Below the pieces are notes generated by a model. That model was not told where the DNA came from. It was given only the letters and a program-made list of their open reading frames with translations, and did no database searches. Shown here in pieces: positions 54,294-62,392 of a stretch of 64,000 nucleotides of DNA (the first letter of the stretch is position 1; each line of letters begins with the position of its first letter). The DNA comes from Candidatus Bipolaricaulota bacterium (lineage in GTDB: Bacteria > Bipolaricaulota > Bipolaricaulia > UBA7950 > UBA9294): NCBI GenBank assembly GCA_028277345.1, contig JANQGM010000019.1, positions 62,001 to 126,000 on the forward strand, written 5' to 3'. Made by a program: the position numbers and the translations under genes.

Positions 54294-55204
54294 GCAATAC
54301 GTCGTTCCCCATTCCGATGTTGCATAGCACGATCCGGATCATGGCGCCCTTCCTGCTTGCCGCGATCGGAGGATTGTTCACCGAGCTTGCCGGCATGCTG
54401 AACATCGCCTTGGAGGGGTTGATGCTTATCGGCGCCTTCTTCAGTGTCGTCCTTGCCGCTGCAACGGGGAGTTTATTCCTTGGCGTCGTGCTTGGCATCC
54501 TGGCGAGCATCGTGGCAGCCTATGTGTTCGGGTTCATCAGTCTCAATCTGCGCGCCAACATCTTCATCACGGGATTGGCCACCAACCTTTTTGCAGAGGG
54601 GCTTACGGTTGTTCTGGCGTTTCAGATCTTTGGAAACAAGGGCGTCATCCGGTTCGCCAACCTCTCAAAGCTGCCGGATCTTTCGATTCCATCGCTCCAA
54701 AGGATTCCAGTGATCGGAGACATCTTCATCGGACACAACGTCTTGATCTACATCAGCTGGTTGATGGTGATTCTTGCGGCCATTGTCATCTACAAAACAC
54801 CCTTCGGACTTCGGATCCGGGGAACCGGCTCCAATCCCGGCGCCATTGAAGCCATCGGACTGAGTCCGCGACGTTATGGGATGTATGCCATCCTGATTTC
54901 CGGGTTTACTTGTGGCTTGGCCGGTGCGGTTTTGAGCCTGCAGATGGGCGCGTTCGTTCCAGGGATCACATCCGGGCGCGGCTGGATTGCCCTGGTGGCC
55001 ATCTATTTGGGAAACAAGAACCCGCTTGGCATCTTCATCGCCTGTCTCGTCTTCGGGTTTGCCGAAAGCTTCTCGAACTACGCTCAGGGGATCATGGATG
55101 TGCCCGCGGACTTCATTCTCGCATTTCCGTACATCATCACGGTGGTGGCCATGATCGCCTACTCAATCGTGCAGCACTACCGGCTGAAGGGAAGTGAAGG
55201 ATAG
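54290..55204 (+). CDS. Nup-type ABC importer permease 2
   Basis: 304 residues, ATG overlapping the previous stop by 4 bases (ATGA). Seven to eight helices; family features are FTELAGMLNIALEGLMLIGAF, NLRANIFITGLATNLFAEGL, GLRIRGTGSNPGAIEAIGLS and FVPGITSGRGWIALVAIYLG. It pairs with permease 1 in the importer. It is clearly homologous to the partial permease at the right edge of the window, which is on the other strand. Confidence 0.9.
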   Translation: MSNTSFPIPMLHSTIRIMAPFLLAAIGGLFTELAGMLNIALEGLMLIGAFFSVVLAAATGSLFLGVVLGILASIVAAYVFGFISLNLRANIFITGLATNLFAEGLTVVLAFQIFGNKGVIRFANLSKLPDLSIPSLQRIPVIGDIFIGHNVLIYISWLMVILAAIVIYKTPFGLRIRGTGSNPGAIEAIGLSPRRYGMYAILISGFTCGLAGAVLSLQMGAFVPGITSGRGWIALVAIYLGNKNPLGIFIACLVFGFAESFSNYAQGIMDVPADFILAFPYIITVVAMIAYSIVQHYRLKGSEG

Positions 55205-55243
55205 GAAGCAGCAGGATGAATGACAGACGACACGGACTTCACG

Positions 55244-55294
55244 CTATCGCCTGTCCCTAACGGGACTCACCGGCGATAGGACGGCGCAAACGCC
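55244..55294 (+). promoter_or_regulatory. Structured leader of unknown type before the dehydrogenase gene
   Basis: CTATCGCC (55244-55251) pairs with GGCGATAG (55272-55279), enclosing GTCCC-TAAC-GGGAC (55253-55266); a second hairpin GGCG-CAAA-CGCC follows at 55283-55294, 26 bases before the start codon. The 115-base gap is the largest in the second half of the block. I do not recognise a known riboswitch; a processing or attenuation hairpin is possible. Confidence 0.45.
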
Positions 55295-55319
55295 TAAGAA
55301 GCTAGAGGAGCCGAGCAAA

Positions 55320-56336
55320 ATGAAAGCAGCTGTACTGGTCGAGCCGAGGAAGATGATGATCCAGGAGGTCGAGGACCCCAAGATGACGGATACCCGGATT
55401 CTGGTCAAGATCCGGAATTGTGGAATCTGTACGTTGGAGCAGCGCCTCTATCGAGGGGATTTGAAGATCTACTATCCCCTTATCCCAGGGCACGAGGCCT
55501 CGGGTGAAATTGTCGAGGTCGGCTCAAAGGTGATCGGTGATTTTGCTCCCGGAATGCGCGTCGCGATGGACCTTGTCACACGATGCGGGCAGTGCTACTA
55601 CTGCCGGACTGGCAGCTCCAATTTATGCTCGAATCGATTCAAGCCCGGGCAGCAAGTGCTCGGCGGATTCGGAGAGTACATCGCGGTGCGCGGTATGCAA
55701 GCTTACCCCCTCCCGGACAGCATGAGCTTGCAAGAGGCGGCATTTACGGAGCCCGTCGCATGCTGTATTCGCTCGCTCAAGAAGCTGCAGGTGACGCTTG
55801 GAGAGAACGTGCTGATCGTAGGTGCGGGGCCGATGGGATTGCTTCATCTTCAGGTTGCCCGCGCCATGGGTGCGCGCGTGTTCGTTTCCGATCCGGATGC
55901 GAAGCGGTTGGCCGTTGCAACACAGCTTGGCGCCGTCGCAGGGATCGATCCCTCCCAGGAGGATCTGTCCGGGATCATCAAATCCGAGACCGAAGGTATT
56001 GGTGTGGATGCCTGTGTGGTGACGAGTCCGGCACAGGCGGCGCTAAGCGGAGGATTGGCGGCTCTGGCCAAGGCGGGCAGGCTGAATATCTACACGTCGT
56101 ATCTTGAGGAGATGCCGCTGCCGATGGATGCCAATGTGTTGCATCGCAACGAAAGCCTGATCACAGGCAGCGAAGGCCGCACGCAGACCGATTTCCATCA
56201 AGCGGTACGGCTGATTGGGTATGGCATGGTCGATGTCAAGCCGTTGATCTCAAAGGTCGTGGGGTATGACAGCATTACCGAAGGGATTGAGGCCGCGATG
56301 AGTCCAGAGACGCTTCGCGTGCTGCTGGAACAATGA
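55320..56336 (+). CDS. Zinc-dependent medium-chain alcohol/polyol dehydrogenase
   Basis: 338 residues. Catalytic-zinc Cys in KIRNCGICTLE, GHEASGEIV, the structural zinc Cys set in CGQCYYCRTGSSNLC, and the NAD motif VGAGPMGLLHLQVARAMGA. The subgroup is that of sorbitol/L-iditol/threonine-like dehydrogenases. It is followed by an FGGY kinase gene overlapping by 4 bases and by an aldolase, so it should oxidise a polyol, sugar or nucleoside-derived alcohol before phosphorylation. Specificity is unknown. Confidence 0.88.
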   Translation: MKAAVLVEPRKMMIQEVEDPKMTDTRILVKIRNCGICTLEQRLYRGDLKIYYPLIPGHEASGEIVEVGSKVIGDFAPGMRVAMDLVTRCGQCYYCRTGSSNLCSNRFKPGQQVLGGFGEYIAVRGMQAYPLPDSMSLQEAAFTEPVACCIRSLKKLQVTLGENVLIVGAGPMGLLHLQVARAMGARVFVSDPDAKRLAVATQLGAVAGIDPSQEDLSGIIKSETEGIGVDACVVTSPAQAALSGGLAALAKAGRLNIYTSYLEEMPLPMDANVLHRNESLITGSEGRTQTDFHQAVRLIGYGMVDVKPLISKVVGYDSITEGIEAAMSPETLRVLLEQ

Positions 56337-57772
56337 TCCTCGCGCTCGATATCGGGACCACTGCGCTCAAGGGCGCGCTGCTTCAGCTAGATGGGACCCC
56401 GTTGGCGATTGGGCAGCGCGCGCTGGATCTCGTGAGCGACAAAGACAGCGCCGTCCACTATGAGACGGACGCCATGGGCTGGGTTTCAGCGATCCGTTCG
56501 CTGTGCCAGGAGCTCGGGGTTTCGAGCGCAACGCGGCCCGAGGCGGTTGTGGTCAGCGGCAATGGACCGACGCTCATTCCAGTGGGCCAAGATGATCGGC
56601 CCCTCCATCGCGCGATGCTGTGGATGGATCGTCGATGCACAGAGGAAGCGAAGACGATCTCTGAGCTCAACGGATTCTATGTGGATCCGACCTTCTATCT
56701 TCCCAAAGCCCTGTGGTTCTTCAGGACGCAGCCACGCATTTATGAGGAGACGAAGTACTTCTTTGGCTGTCCGGAATACATCAGCTACCTACTGACTGGG
56801 AATCCGGTGACCTACCTTCCTGCGGATGGGTATGCGGCATACATCTGGAGCGAAGAACAGGTCCTGCAATTGGACATGGATTGGGCTAAGTTCCCAAGGT
56901 TCGTACGGCCAGGCGACGCCCTTGGCGCAACGATGGCGGCGGCCACCGAACGGTTCGGCATCCCCGAGGGCGTCCCGGTGTTCGCCGGAGGCCCGGACTT
57001 CATTGTCTCGATCATTGGCACGGGCACGGTAGCACCAGGACGAGCGTGTGATCGCGCTGGAACCTCGGAAGGCATCAACCTCTGCACCGACCAGACCATC
57101 TCGGATCGGAGACTTTTGTGCGTGGATCACGTGATCGACGGGTATCGCAATATCTCAGGAATGGTCTCGACGTCCGGCAAAGCGCTTCAGTGGTTCAAAG
57201 ACATGACCGGGCAGGCGGATGCCTCCTTCAGTGCGTTGTTCGAGGACATCGCGGCTGTTCCTCCTGGGTCGAACAAGCTCATTTTTCTTCCGTACCTGAC
57301 GGGAGAGCGTGCGCCGATCTGGGATCCGAATGCCAGAGGTACCTTCATTGGGATGACCATGCATCACCGAAGACGCGAAATGACACGGGCCGTCGTCGAG
57401 TCGATCGGGTACGCGATTCGAGACATCCTTTCGGTGATGGAGGAGATTGGACTTCGGGTCGATGACGTGCGCATCACAGGGGGGCAAGCCAAGAGCGCTA
57501 CCTGGACTCAGATTAAAGCCGACATCACAGGGAAGCGATTCCTCGTGCCTGTGATGAAGGACGCGGAGTTGGCTGGCGACCTGTGTCTCGCTCTCGTGGG
57601 ACTCGGAGCCTACGACAGCCTGGCAGAGGCGGCGGAGGTTGCTGTTCTGATTGAACGGGTCTTTGAGCCGAACCTACGCCACAAGAAGACCTACGATGAC
57701 CTCTTCGACATCTACCGCGCATCGTACGCAGGACTCAGGACAACCTTCGCCAGACTGGGCGAGCTGGAATAG
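56333..57772 (+). CDS. FGGY-family carbohydrate kinase
   Basis: 479 residues. Both FGGY domains are visible: ILALDIGTTALKGALLQLDG at the start, VVVSGNGPTLIPVG, DRAGTSEGINLC with the following ISGMVSTSGKALQW, and the ATP-binding VRITGGQAKSATWTQIKADI. Kinases of this fold phosphorylate xylulose, glycerol, ribulose, AI-2 and related sugars. The gene overlaps the dehydrogenase and is followed by an LsrF-like aldolase, so the kinase product is probably that aldolase's substrate. Confidence 0.88.
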   Translation: MILALDIGTTALKGALLQLDGTPLAIGQRALDLVSDKDSAVHYETDAMGWVSAIRSLCQELGVSSATRPEAVVVSGNGPTLIPVGQDDRPLHRAMLWMDRRCTEEAKTISELNGFYVDPTFYLPKALWFFRTQPRIYEETKYFFGCPEYISYLLTGNPVTYLPADGYAAYIWSEEQVLQLDMDWAKFPRFVRPGDALGATMAAATERFGIPEGVPVFAGGPDFIVSIIGTGTVAPGRACDRAGTSEGINLCTDQTISDRRLLCVDHVIDGYRNISGMVSTSGKALQWFKDMTGQADASFSALFEDIAAVPPGSNKLIFLPYLTGERAPIWDPNARGTFIGMTMHHRRREMTRAVVESIGYAIRDILSVMEEIGLRVDDVRITGGQAKSATWTQIKADITGKRFLVPVMKDAELAGDLCLALVGLGAYDSLAEAAEVAVLIERVFEPNLRHKKTYDDLFDIYRASYAGLRTTFARLGELE

Positions 57773-57784
57773 AAAGGAATCATC

Positions 57785-58576
57785 ATGACGACTGGGAAGA
57801 CGATTCGAATGAATCAGCTGTTCAACAAATCGACGGGAAACAGCGTCTGTATTGCTGTAGACCATGGTGGTATCGCCGGACCGATGCAAGGGATCAACAA
57901 CCCCTCAGAATTGGTCGGATTGTGCGTCAAGGGCGGCGCGGACTGCATCCTTACGACACGCGGGTTCGCTCGCGCCGCAGCGGATGCTTGGGATCGCCAG
58001 ACGTCGCTGTTGCTACGCCTGACGGGCGGATTTACGGTCCTAGGCGGTCAGTTCGAAGAGGAAATGATCACATCTCCTCAAGCCGCGGTGGAATACGGCG
58101 CGGCCGGAGCAGCCGTTACCGTGAAGTTTGGGCACGAACGCGAGGGCGAGTTCACCCGAAACGCTTCTTTGGTCGCCGACGAGTGCGAACGCCTTGGGTT
58201 GCCGCTCATGGTGGAAGCGATGGCTCGAGGCAAGGATCTGAAATCAACGGATCCCAAGGGAGTTAAGCTGGCCTCCCGCGCTTCGATGGAAATCGGCGCC
58301 GATATCGTCAAGACGTACTACACGGGCGACCCGGACTCCTTCCACGAGGTTGTTGAAGGGTGCCCGGTTCCGATTCTGATCCTCGGCGGTCCGAAATCGG
58401 ATAGCGATGAAGAAGTCATTTCCAATGTTTACTATGCGATGCAGGCCGGAGCCCGCGGGATTGCCATTGGCCGCAATATCTGGCAACGGGACAATGTGCT
58501 GGCGATGATCGAAGCCATGTCCGGCCTTGTCCACGAGGGGTGGAGCGTTAAGCAAGCGATGACTCACATCGGCTAG
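57785..58576 (+). CDS. LsrF/FbaB/DeoC-type class I aldolase-family protein
   Basis: 263 residues. Strong likeness to LsrF: MNQLFNKSTGNSVCIAVDHG, ADCILTTRGF, SMEIGADIVKTYYTGDPDSF (Lys as Schiff-base residue) and EGCPVPILILGGPKSDS with GRNIWQRDN. LsrF acts on phospho-AI-2 degradation products; FbaB on fructose 1,6-bisphosphate. Here it lies after an FGGY kinase and dehydrogenase and could cleave the phosphorylated product of those two enzymes. Confidence 0.85.
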   Translation: MTTGKTIRMNQLFNKSTGNSVCIAVDHGGIAGPMQGINNPSELVGLCVKGGADCILTTRGFARAAADAWDRQTSLLLRLTGGFTVLGGQFEEEMITSPQAAVEYGAAGAAVTVKFGHEREGEFTRNASLVADECERLGLPLMVEAMARGKDLKSTDPKGVKLASRASMEIGADIVKTYYTGDPDSFHEVVEGCPVPILILGGPKSDSDEEVISNVYYAMQAGARGIAIGRNIWQRDNVLAMIEAMSGLVHEGWSVKQAMTHIG

Positions 58577-58586
58577 GGCGGAAACT

Positions 58587-59735
58587 ATGCCGCACGCGTC
58601 GTTCGCTTCGAACCTGCTGTGGGTGATGGTCATCGGACTGCTCGGTCCATCCGTCCCTGCGATCGTTCAGGGCCTGGGCATTTCGTACGCCCAGGCTGGT
58701 TTCTTGTTCACGTTGCTTTCGCTTGGCAGCCTGTTTGGCAGCAGCGTCGGCGCCATCGTCTCGGATTATGTCAATCGCAAGCGGATTCTTATCACCTTCT
58801 GCGGGTTGTTTGGCGTCGGGCTTGTTTCCGTGGGCTTCGCGCCGGGGTACATCGCGCTGTGCGCCAGCGTGTTCGTGTTCAGCCTGTTCGGGGGACCGAT
58901 TGGTTCCATCGGGCAGAGCATTATGCTTGACATGTATCCGGATCAACGCGGCAGATACCTTTCACTCCAGACGCTGTTTGCCGCCGTCGGCAGCTTTATC
59001 GCGCCGCTCCTGGTCGCGGCCAATATCGCGGGGGGGCTGTCGTGGCGATGGCCCTTTGTGGAGACGGCGGCCCTTGTTTTTCTCTTGCTAATGGCGGTGT
59101 TTTTCGTGCGCATTCCGGATTCCGCGGCCAAGCACAGCCGGAGAACGCCTCTACGATCGATCATGCGTAACCCCAATATGGTCATTGCGGCCGTGCTCAT
59201 CTTCATCTATGTCGGTGTCGATCTTGGGTTTTCCTATTGGCTGGCGGAGTATTTCAACGCCGAATTGGGTGTCAGTGTCCGGCTTTCAAGCGCGGCGGTC
59301 AGCATCTTTCTTGTCGGGATGATTTCCAGCAGACTCGTGACCAGTCGGGTGATTAAGCGCGTTGCCACCAAGCGGATACTGATTACCGGTCTTTCCTTGG
59401 CCTCCGTTTCGTTGCTGGCCTTCATCCTCGCTCCATCTGTGTGGTTGAAGGCCGTACTCGCCTGCACGTATGGATTGGGGATTGGCCCCGTTTTCCCGTT
59501 GATTGTTGCCAAGGCTTCAGAAGAATATCCGCAGCAATCCGGTGCTGTGACCGGACTCCTCTTTGGATGCGTTTCGCTAGGAGGAATGGTTTCTCCTCTC
59601 CTGCTGGGCATTCTCGCGTCAAACGTTGGGATCGAACGCTCATACTTCCTCACCTTCGCGCTCCTCATCCTGCTATTTGCGGGTCTCCTCGGATGGATTC
59701 GCTCGAGAAGACGGGTCTCCGAGCCTGTGATCTAA
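58587..59735 (+). CDS. Major facilitator superfamily transporter
   Basis: 382 residues with about twelve predicted helices. The MFS loop-2/3 motif is seen as GSSVGAIVSDYVNRKRILI and a charged central loop (SAAKHSRRTPLRSIM) separates the halves. It follows the aldolase gene by 10 bases and closes the 27-kb block, so it may export a product or import a sugar used by the module. The substrate is unknown. Confidence 0.88.
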   Translation: MPHASFASNLLWVMVIGLLGPSVPAIVQGLGISYAQAGFLFTLLSLGSLFGSSVGAIVSDYVNRKRILITFCGLFGVGLVSVGFAPGYIALCASVFVFSLFGGPIGSIGQSIMLDMYPDQRGRYLSLQTLFAAVGSFIAPLLVAANIAGGLSWRWPFVETAALVFLLLMAVFFVRIPDSAAKHSRRTPLRSIMRNPNMVIAAVLIFIYVGVDLGFSYWLAEYFNAELGVSVRLSSAAVSIFLVGMISSRLVTSRVIKRVATKRILITGLSLASVSLLAFILAPSVWLKAVLACTYGLGIGPVFPLIVAKASEEYPQQSGAVTGLLFGCVSLGGMVSPLLLGILASNVGIERSYFLTFALLILLFAGLLGWIRSRRRVSEPVI

Positions 59736-59843
59736 CCCGCTCCCTTCTCTCGCTTGTTGTCGTAGGCGTTTCAGCCTTGATCAGAACGTGTGAACGCCAA
59801 TCTGTCGAGTACACTAGACCGACCTTGATCGAGGAGGGATCCG

Positions 59844-60410
59844 ATGGAATTCTCCATTCCTGCTTTGCGAATTGCATTCGTACTGCGTGCCGAGCGTTTG
59901 GGACGGCGGCGGATCGCCGATCACACGGGGCTGAGCGAGATGAGCGTTCGCTTGGAGCTTGAGCAGTTGCGAGCTCTTGGATTTATCCGGATGAATCGAT
60001 CGGGCTGCCAGCTGACGGCGCGCGGCAAACGCGCGTTCTCCGGGATTCTGGATCGAGTGACTCACGTTCAACGTCTGACCTTGGATGGTTTGCGCATTGA
60101 TGATGTAAGCGTCGCTGCTCAGTTGCGCGCTCACCTGCAACTGCCAGAGGCCTGGAGATTGAGGGATGAGGCGATTCGGGAAGGAGCTTCCGGGCTCATT
60201 CTGTTGATTCGCACGAAAGAAGAATGGGCGTTCACTCACAACATGGAGCCGGTCTGCATCCACGCTCCCCGAGATGCGGTACGGTTGGACGAGGCTTTTT
60301 CATCGGTTGATACGGGACAGCTTTGCCTCATCGTGTCAGGTGCGACTGAGAGCGTCTGTGCTGCAGGGCTATGGCGTGTCATATGTGTGCTTTCCCAGAA
60401 ACAGGAGTAG
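59844..60410 (+). CDS. Winged-helix transcriptional regulator
   Basis: 188 residues with GAGGAGGG before the ATG. Residues 1-70 form a helix-turn-helix (LGRRRIADHTGLSEMSVRLE) with wing (GCQLTARGKRAF). The C-terminal 115 residues form an unassigned effector domain with Cys (LCLIVSGATESVCAAGLW). The pattern recalls archaeal DUF4443-type regulators. Adjacent to both the MFS gene and the BtuFCD-like operon, whose promoter contains a perfect palindrome; it is a candidate binder. Confidence 0.6.
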   Translation: MEFSIPALRIAFVLRAERLGRRRIADHTGLSEMSVRLELEQLRALGFIRMNRSGCQLTARGKRAFSGILDRVTHVQRLTLDGLRIDDVSVAAQLRAHLQLPEAWRLRDEAIREGASGLILLIRTKEEWAFTHNMEPVCIHAPRDAVRLDEAFSSVDTGQLCLIVSGATESVCAAGLWRVICVLSQKQE

Positions 60411-60420
60411 TTGTTCCTGA

Positions 60421-60449
60421 TTGCGTTTCGAGGATGTCCAGGGTAGAAT
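60421..60449 (+). promoter_or_regulatory. Sigma-70-like promoter of the BtuFCD-type operon
   Basis: TTGCGT (60421-60426), 17-base spacer, TAGAAT (60444-60449). It matches the consensus in seven or eight positions of twelve, with an ideal spacer, 50 bases before the start codon. Confidence 0.5.
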
Positions 60450-60461
60450 TTCGTCATCAAA

Positions 60462-60480
60462 GTGGGATGTAACATCCCAC
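60462..60480. promoter_or_regulatory. Perfect palindromic operator
   Basis: GTGGGATGT-A-ACATCCCAC is a perfect 9+1+9 palindrome just after the expected transcription start and before the SD. Position and symmetry fit a repressor site for a dimeric regulator; the binder is unknown. Confidence 0.6.
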
Positions 60481-60499
60481 CCAAGAAGGGGTCGATTGG

Positions 60500-61375
60500 A
60501 TGTCACGAAAAACGCTTGCCTTCGGAGTCTCAGCACTCCTCCTCTTAGTCTCACTCTGCGGTGCTGCCTTCCCGGTCTCTGTCGTCGATGATCGCGGACA
60601 AGAGATCGTCATCGAAACTGAGCCGCAGAGAATCGTCTCATTGAACGCACTCTACACGCAGATTCTCATGGATTTGGGTGTGGAGGACCGGCTCGTCGCG
60701 ATTGCTGAATCGGCGGACAATCCCTTAGAGGTTGCAGATCTGCCGTCCGTAGGACTCTCCTTCTCGCCCAACGTCGAACTCATCATTGGACATGAGCCGG
60801 ATCTCGTTCTCGGGGCAAACGACTGGGGCGGAGAACGTCCTGCACTGGAAGCCGCTGAAGTCATCGTGCTCACGACGCCCTGGCTCACGGATGTCGTGTC
60901 GATCTTTGACACAGTGCGAACAATTGCAAAGGCAGTGGGCGCGGTCTCTGCAGGCGATTTACTGGTTGGCAGAATTGCGACAGACATCGTTCAGGCTGAA
61001 TCACTTGTGCTGGGCAAACCGAGCGTGACAGCAGCTTTCCTCTATGCCTCGACTGCGCAGGATCCGCCCTATGCTGCAGGTGGCGACTCGATTGAGAGTG
61101 AAGTCATTCTGCGAGCGGGTGGAGTGAATGTCTTCTCCGAGCTGGTCTTCAGTCCGCAGGTCAGTTTCGAAGAGATCATTGCCCGGGATCCGGACGTCAT
61201 CTTCACCGACCCCGCGCATGTCGAGAACATCACCGGAAACGTCTTGTTTCAATCGGTGCGTGCGGTCTCAGAGGGGCGAGTCTATGGCATTCGCGCCAGC
61301 GATGTGGCATCGACACGCGTGGCCGCGGCGTTGCGGGCCGTGATCGCAGGACTCCACCCGACTGACGACGAGTAG
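60500..61375 (+). CDS. BtuF/FhuD-family ABC substrate-binding protein
   Basis: 291 residues. The N-terminal MSRKTLAFGVSALLLLVSLCGAAF is a signal peptide; the PBP_II family follows, with RIVSLNALYTQILMDLGVED, ELIIGHEPDLVLGAND, and a C-terminal lobe with FEEIIARDPDVIFTDP. This fold binds vitamin B12, heme or siderophores. B12 is attractive because corrinoid proteins are encoded close by, but iron chelates cannot be excluded. Confidence 0.85.
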   Translation: MSRKTLAFGVSALLLLVSLCGAAFPVSVVDDRGQEIVIETEPQRIVSLNALYTQILMDLGVEDRLVAIAESADNPLEVADLPSVGLSFSPNVELIIGHEPDLVLGANDWGGERPALEAAEVIVLTTPWLTDVVSIFDTVRTIAKAVGAVSAGDLLVGRIATDIVQAESLVLGKPSVTAAFLYASTAQDPPYAAGGDSIESEVILRAGGVNVFSELVFSPQVSFEEIIARDPDVIFTDPAHVENITGNVLFQSVRAVSEGRVYGIRASDVASTRVAAALRAVIAGLHPTDDE

Positions 61376-61378
61376 TTA

Positions 61379-62392
61379 ATGAAAAGGCCTCGGGCAATGC
61401 GCTGGCTCTTCACAGGACTTGTAGTCCTGACGGCGGGATCCGTGTTTGCCGGCCTAGCGCTCGGGCCTGTCGGCATTCCGCTTCGAAGCATGGTTTCGAC
61501 CCTGTTGGGGGATGCCGAGCATGCACTCACAGCAGTCCAGAAGGTCATTCTCTGGCAGATTCGGTTGCCTCGAGTGCTGTTGGGTCTGCTGGTTGGCTCT
61601 GGTTTAGCGGTATCCGGAGTGGCCATGCAGGGGTTGTTTCGCAATCCACTGGCGAGTCCGTATGTCCTCGGGGTCGCCAGCGGCGCGTCGACGGGAGCTG
61701 CGCTTACGATTCTCATCGCCTCAGGGATCGCTGCACTCCTCCCGGTCGGCGCGTTCGTAGGCGCCTCTCTTGCTGTCGCGATTGTCTACGGTCTCGCGTG
61801 TCCCGGAACGCAACGTAGTTCGATGCTCACGCTCATTCTGGCGGGGGTGGCTGTAGGATCGTTCTTCTCCGCGATCACGAGCTTCCTGGTCTTCTTGAGT
61901 TCCAAGGGCGAGAAGCTGGCAGACGTGTTGTTCTGGATGATGGGCGGCCTCGGCCGCGCGGATTGGACCTCGTTGACGGTTCTTGCGCCGGTGGCACTCG
62001 GCTGCATCGTGGCCATTCTCTTCTTTGCGAAGGACCTCAATGCCTTGGCACTGGGAGAAGAGACGGCCCAGCACCTCGGCGTGAACCCGGTGATGCTCTA
62101 TCGGTGGCTGTTGTTCCTGACGACGTTGCTTGCCGCGTCCTCCGTTGCGCTTGCCGGCACGATCGGCTTTGTCGGTTTGGCGATTCCGCATATCGTGCGG
62201 TTGCTCACGGGTCCGGATCATCGTCGGTTGATTCCTGCGGCAGCTCTGGCAGGTGGATGCTTCCTGGTGTGGTCGGATCTGCTCGCACGGACCGCTTTCG
62301 CTCCGGCTGAGCTTCCCGTCGGTGTGATCACGGCGTTCTTTGGCGCGCCTTTCTTCCTCTACTTGCTGAAAGCGAAAAGGGCGAAGCTGTAA
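61379..62392 (+). CDS. FecCD/BtuC-family ABC permease
   Basis: 337 residues with about ten helices. Family features: WQIRLPRVLLGLLVGSGLAV, GVAMQGLFRNPLASPYVLGV, and GTIGFVGLAIPHIVRLLTGPDHRRLIP (the coupling loop to the ATPase). It forms the channel for the binding protein encoded just upstream and shares a base with the ATPase gene. Metal-chelate or B12 import. Confidence 0.92.
   Translation: MKRPRAMRWLFTGLVVLTAGSVFAGLALGPVGIPLRSMVSTLLGDAEHALTAVQKVILWQIRLPRVLLGLLVGSGLAVSGVAMQGLFRNPLASPYVLGVASGASTGAALTILIASGIAALLPVGAFVGASLAVAIVYGLACPGTQRSSMLTLILAGVAVGSFFSAITSFLVFLSSKGEKLADVLFWMMGGLGRADWTSLTVLAPVALGCIVAILFFAKDLNALALGEETAQHLGVNPVMLYRWLLFLTTLLAASSVALAGTIGFVGLAIPHIVRLLTGPDHRRLIPAAALAGGCFLVWSDLLARTAFAPAELPVGVITAFFGAPFFLYLLKAKRAKL

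Noticed and set aside
55205-55319. Known riboswitch (c-di-GMP, glycine or fluoride type)
   Set aside because: The GGCGCAAACGCC and GGACG text recalls parts of these, but the conserved cores do not align.
60411-60499. Cobalamin riboswitch before the BtuF-like gene
   Set aside because: The leader is only about 90 bases with no B12-box-like GCCACTG; the palindrome explains the region better.
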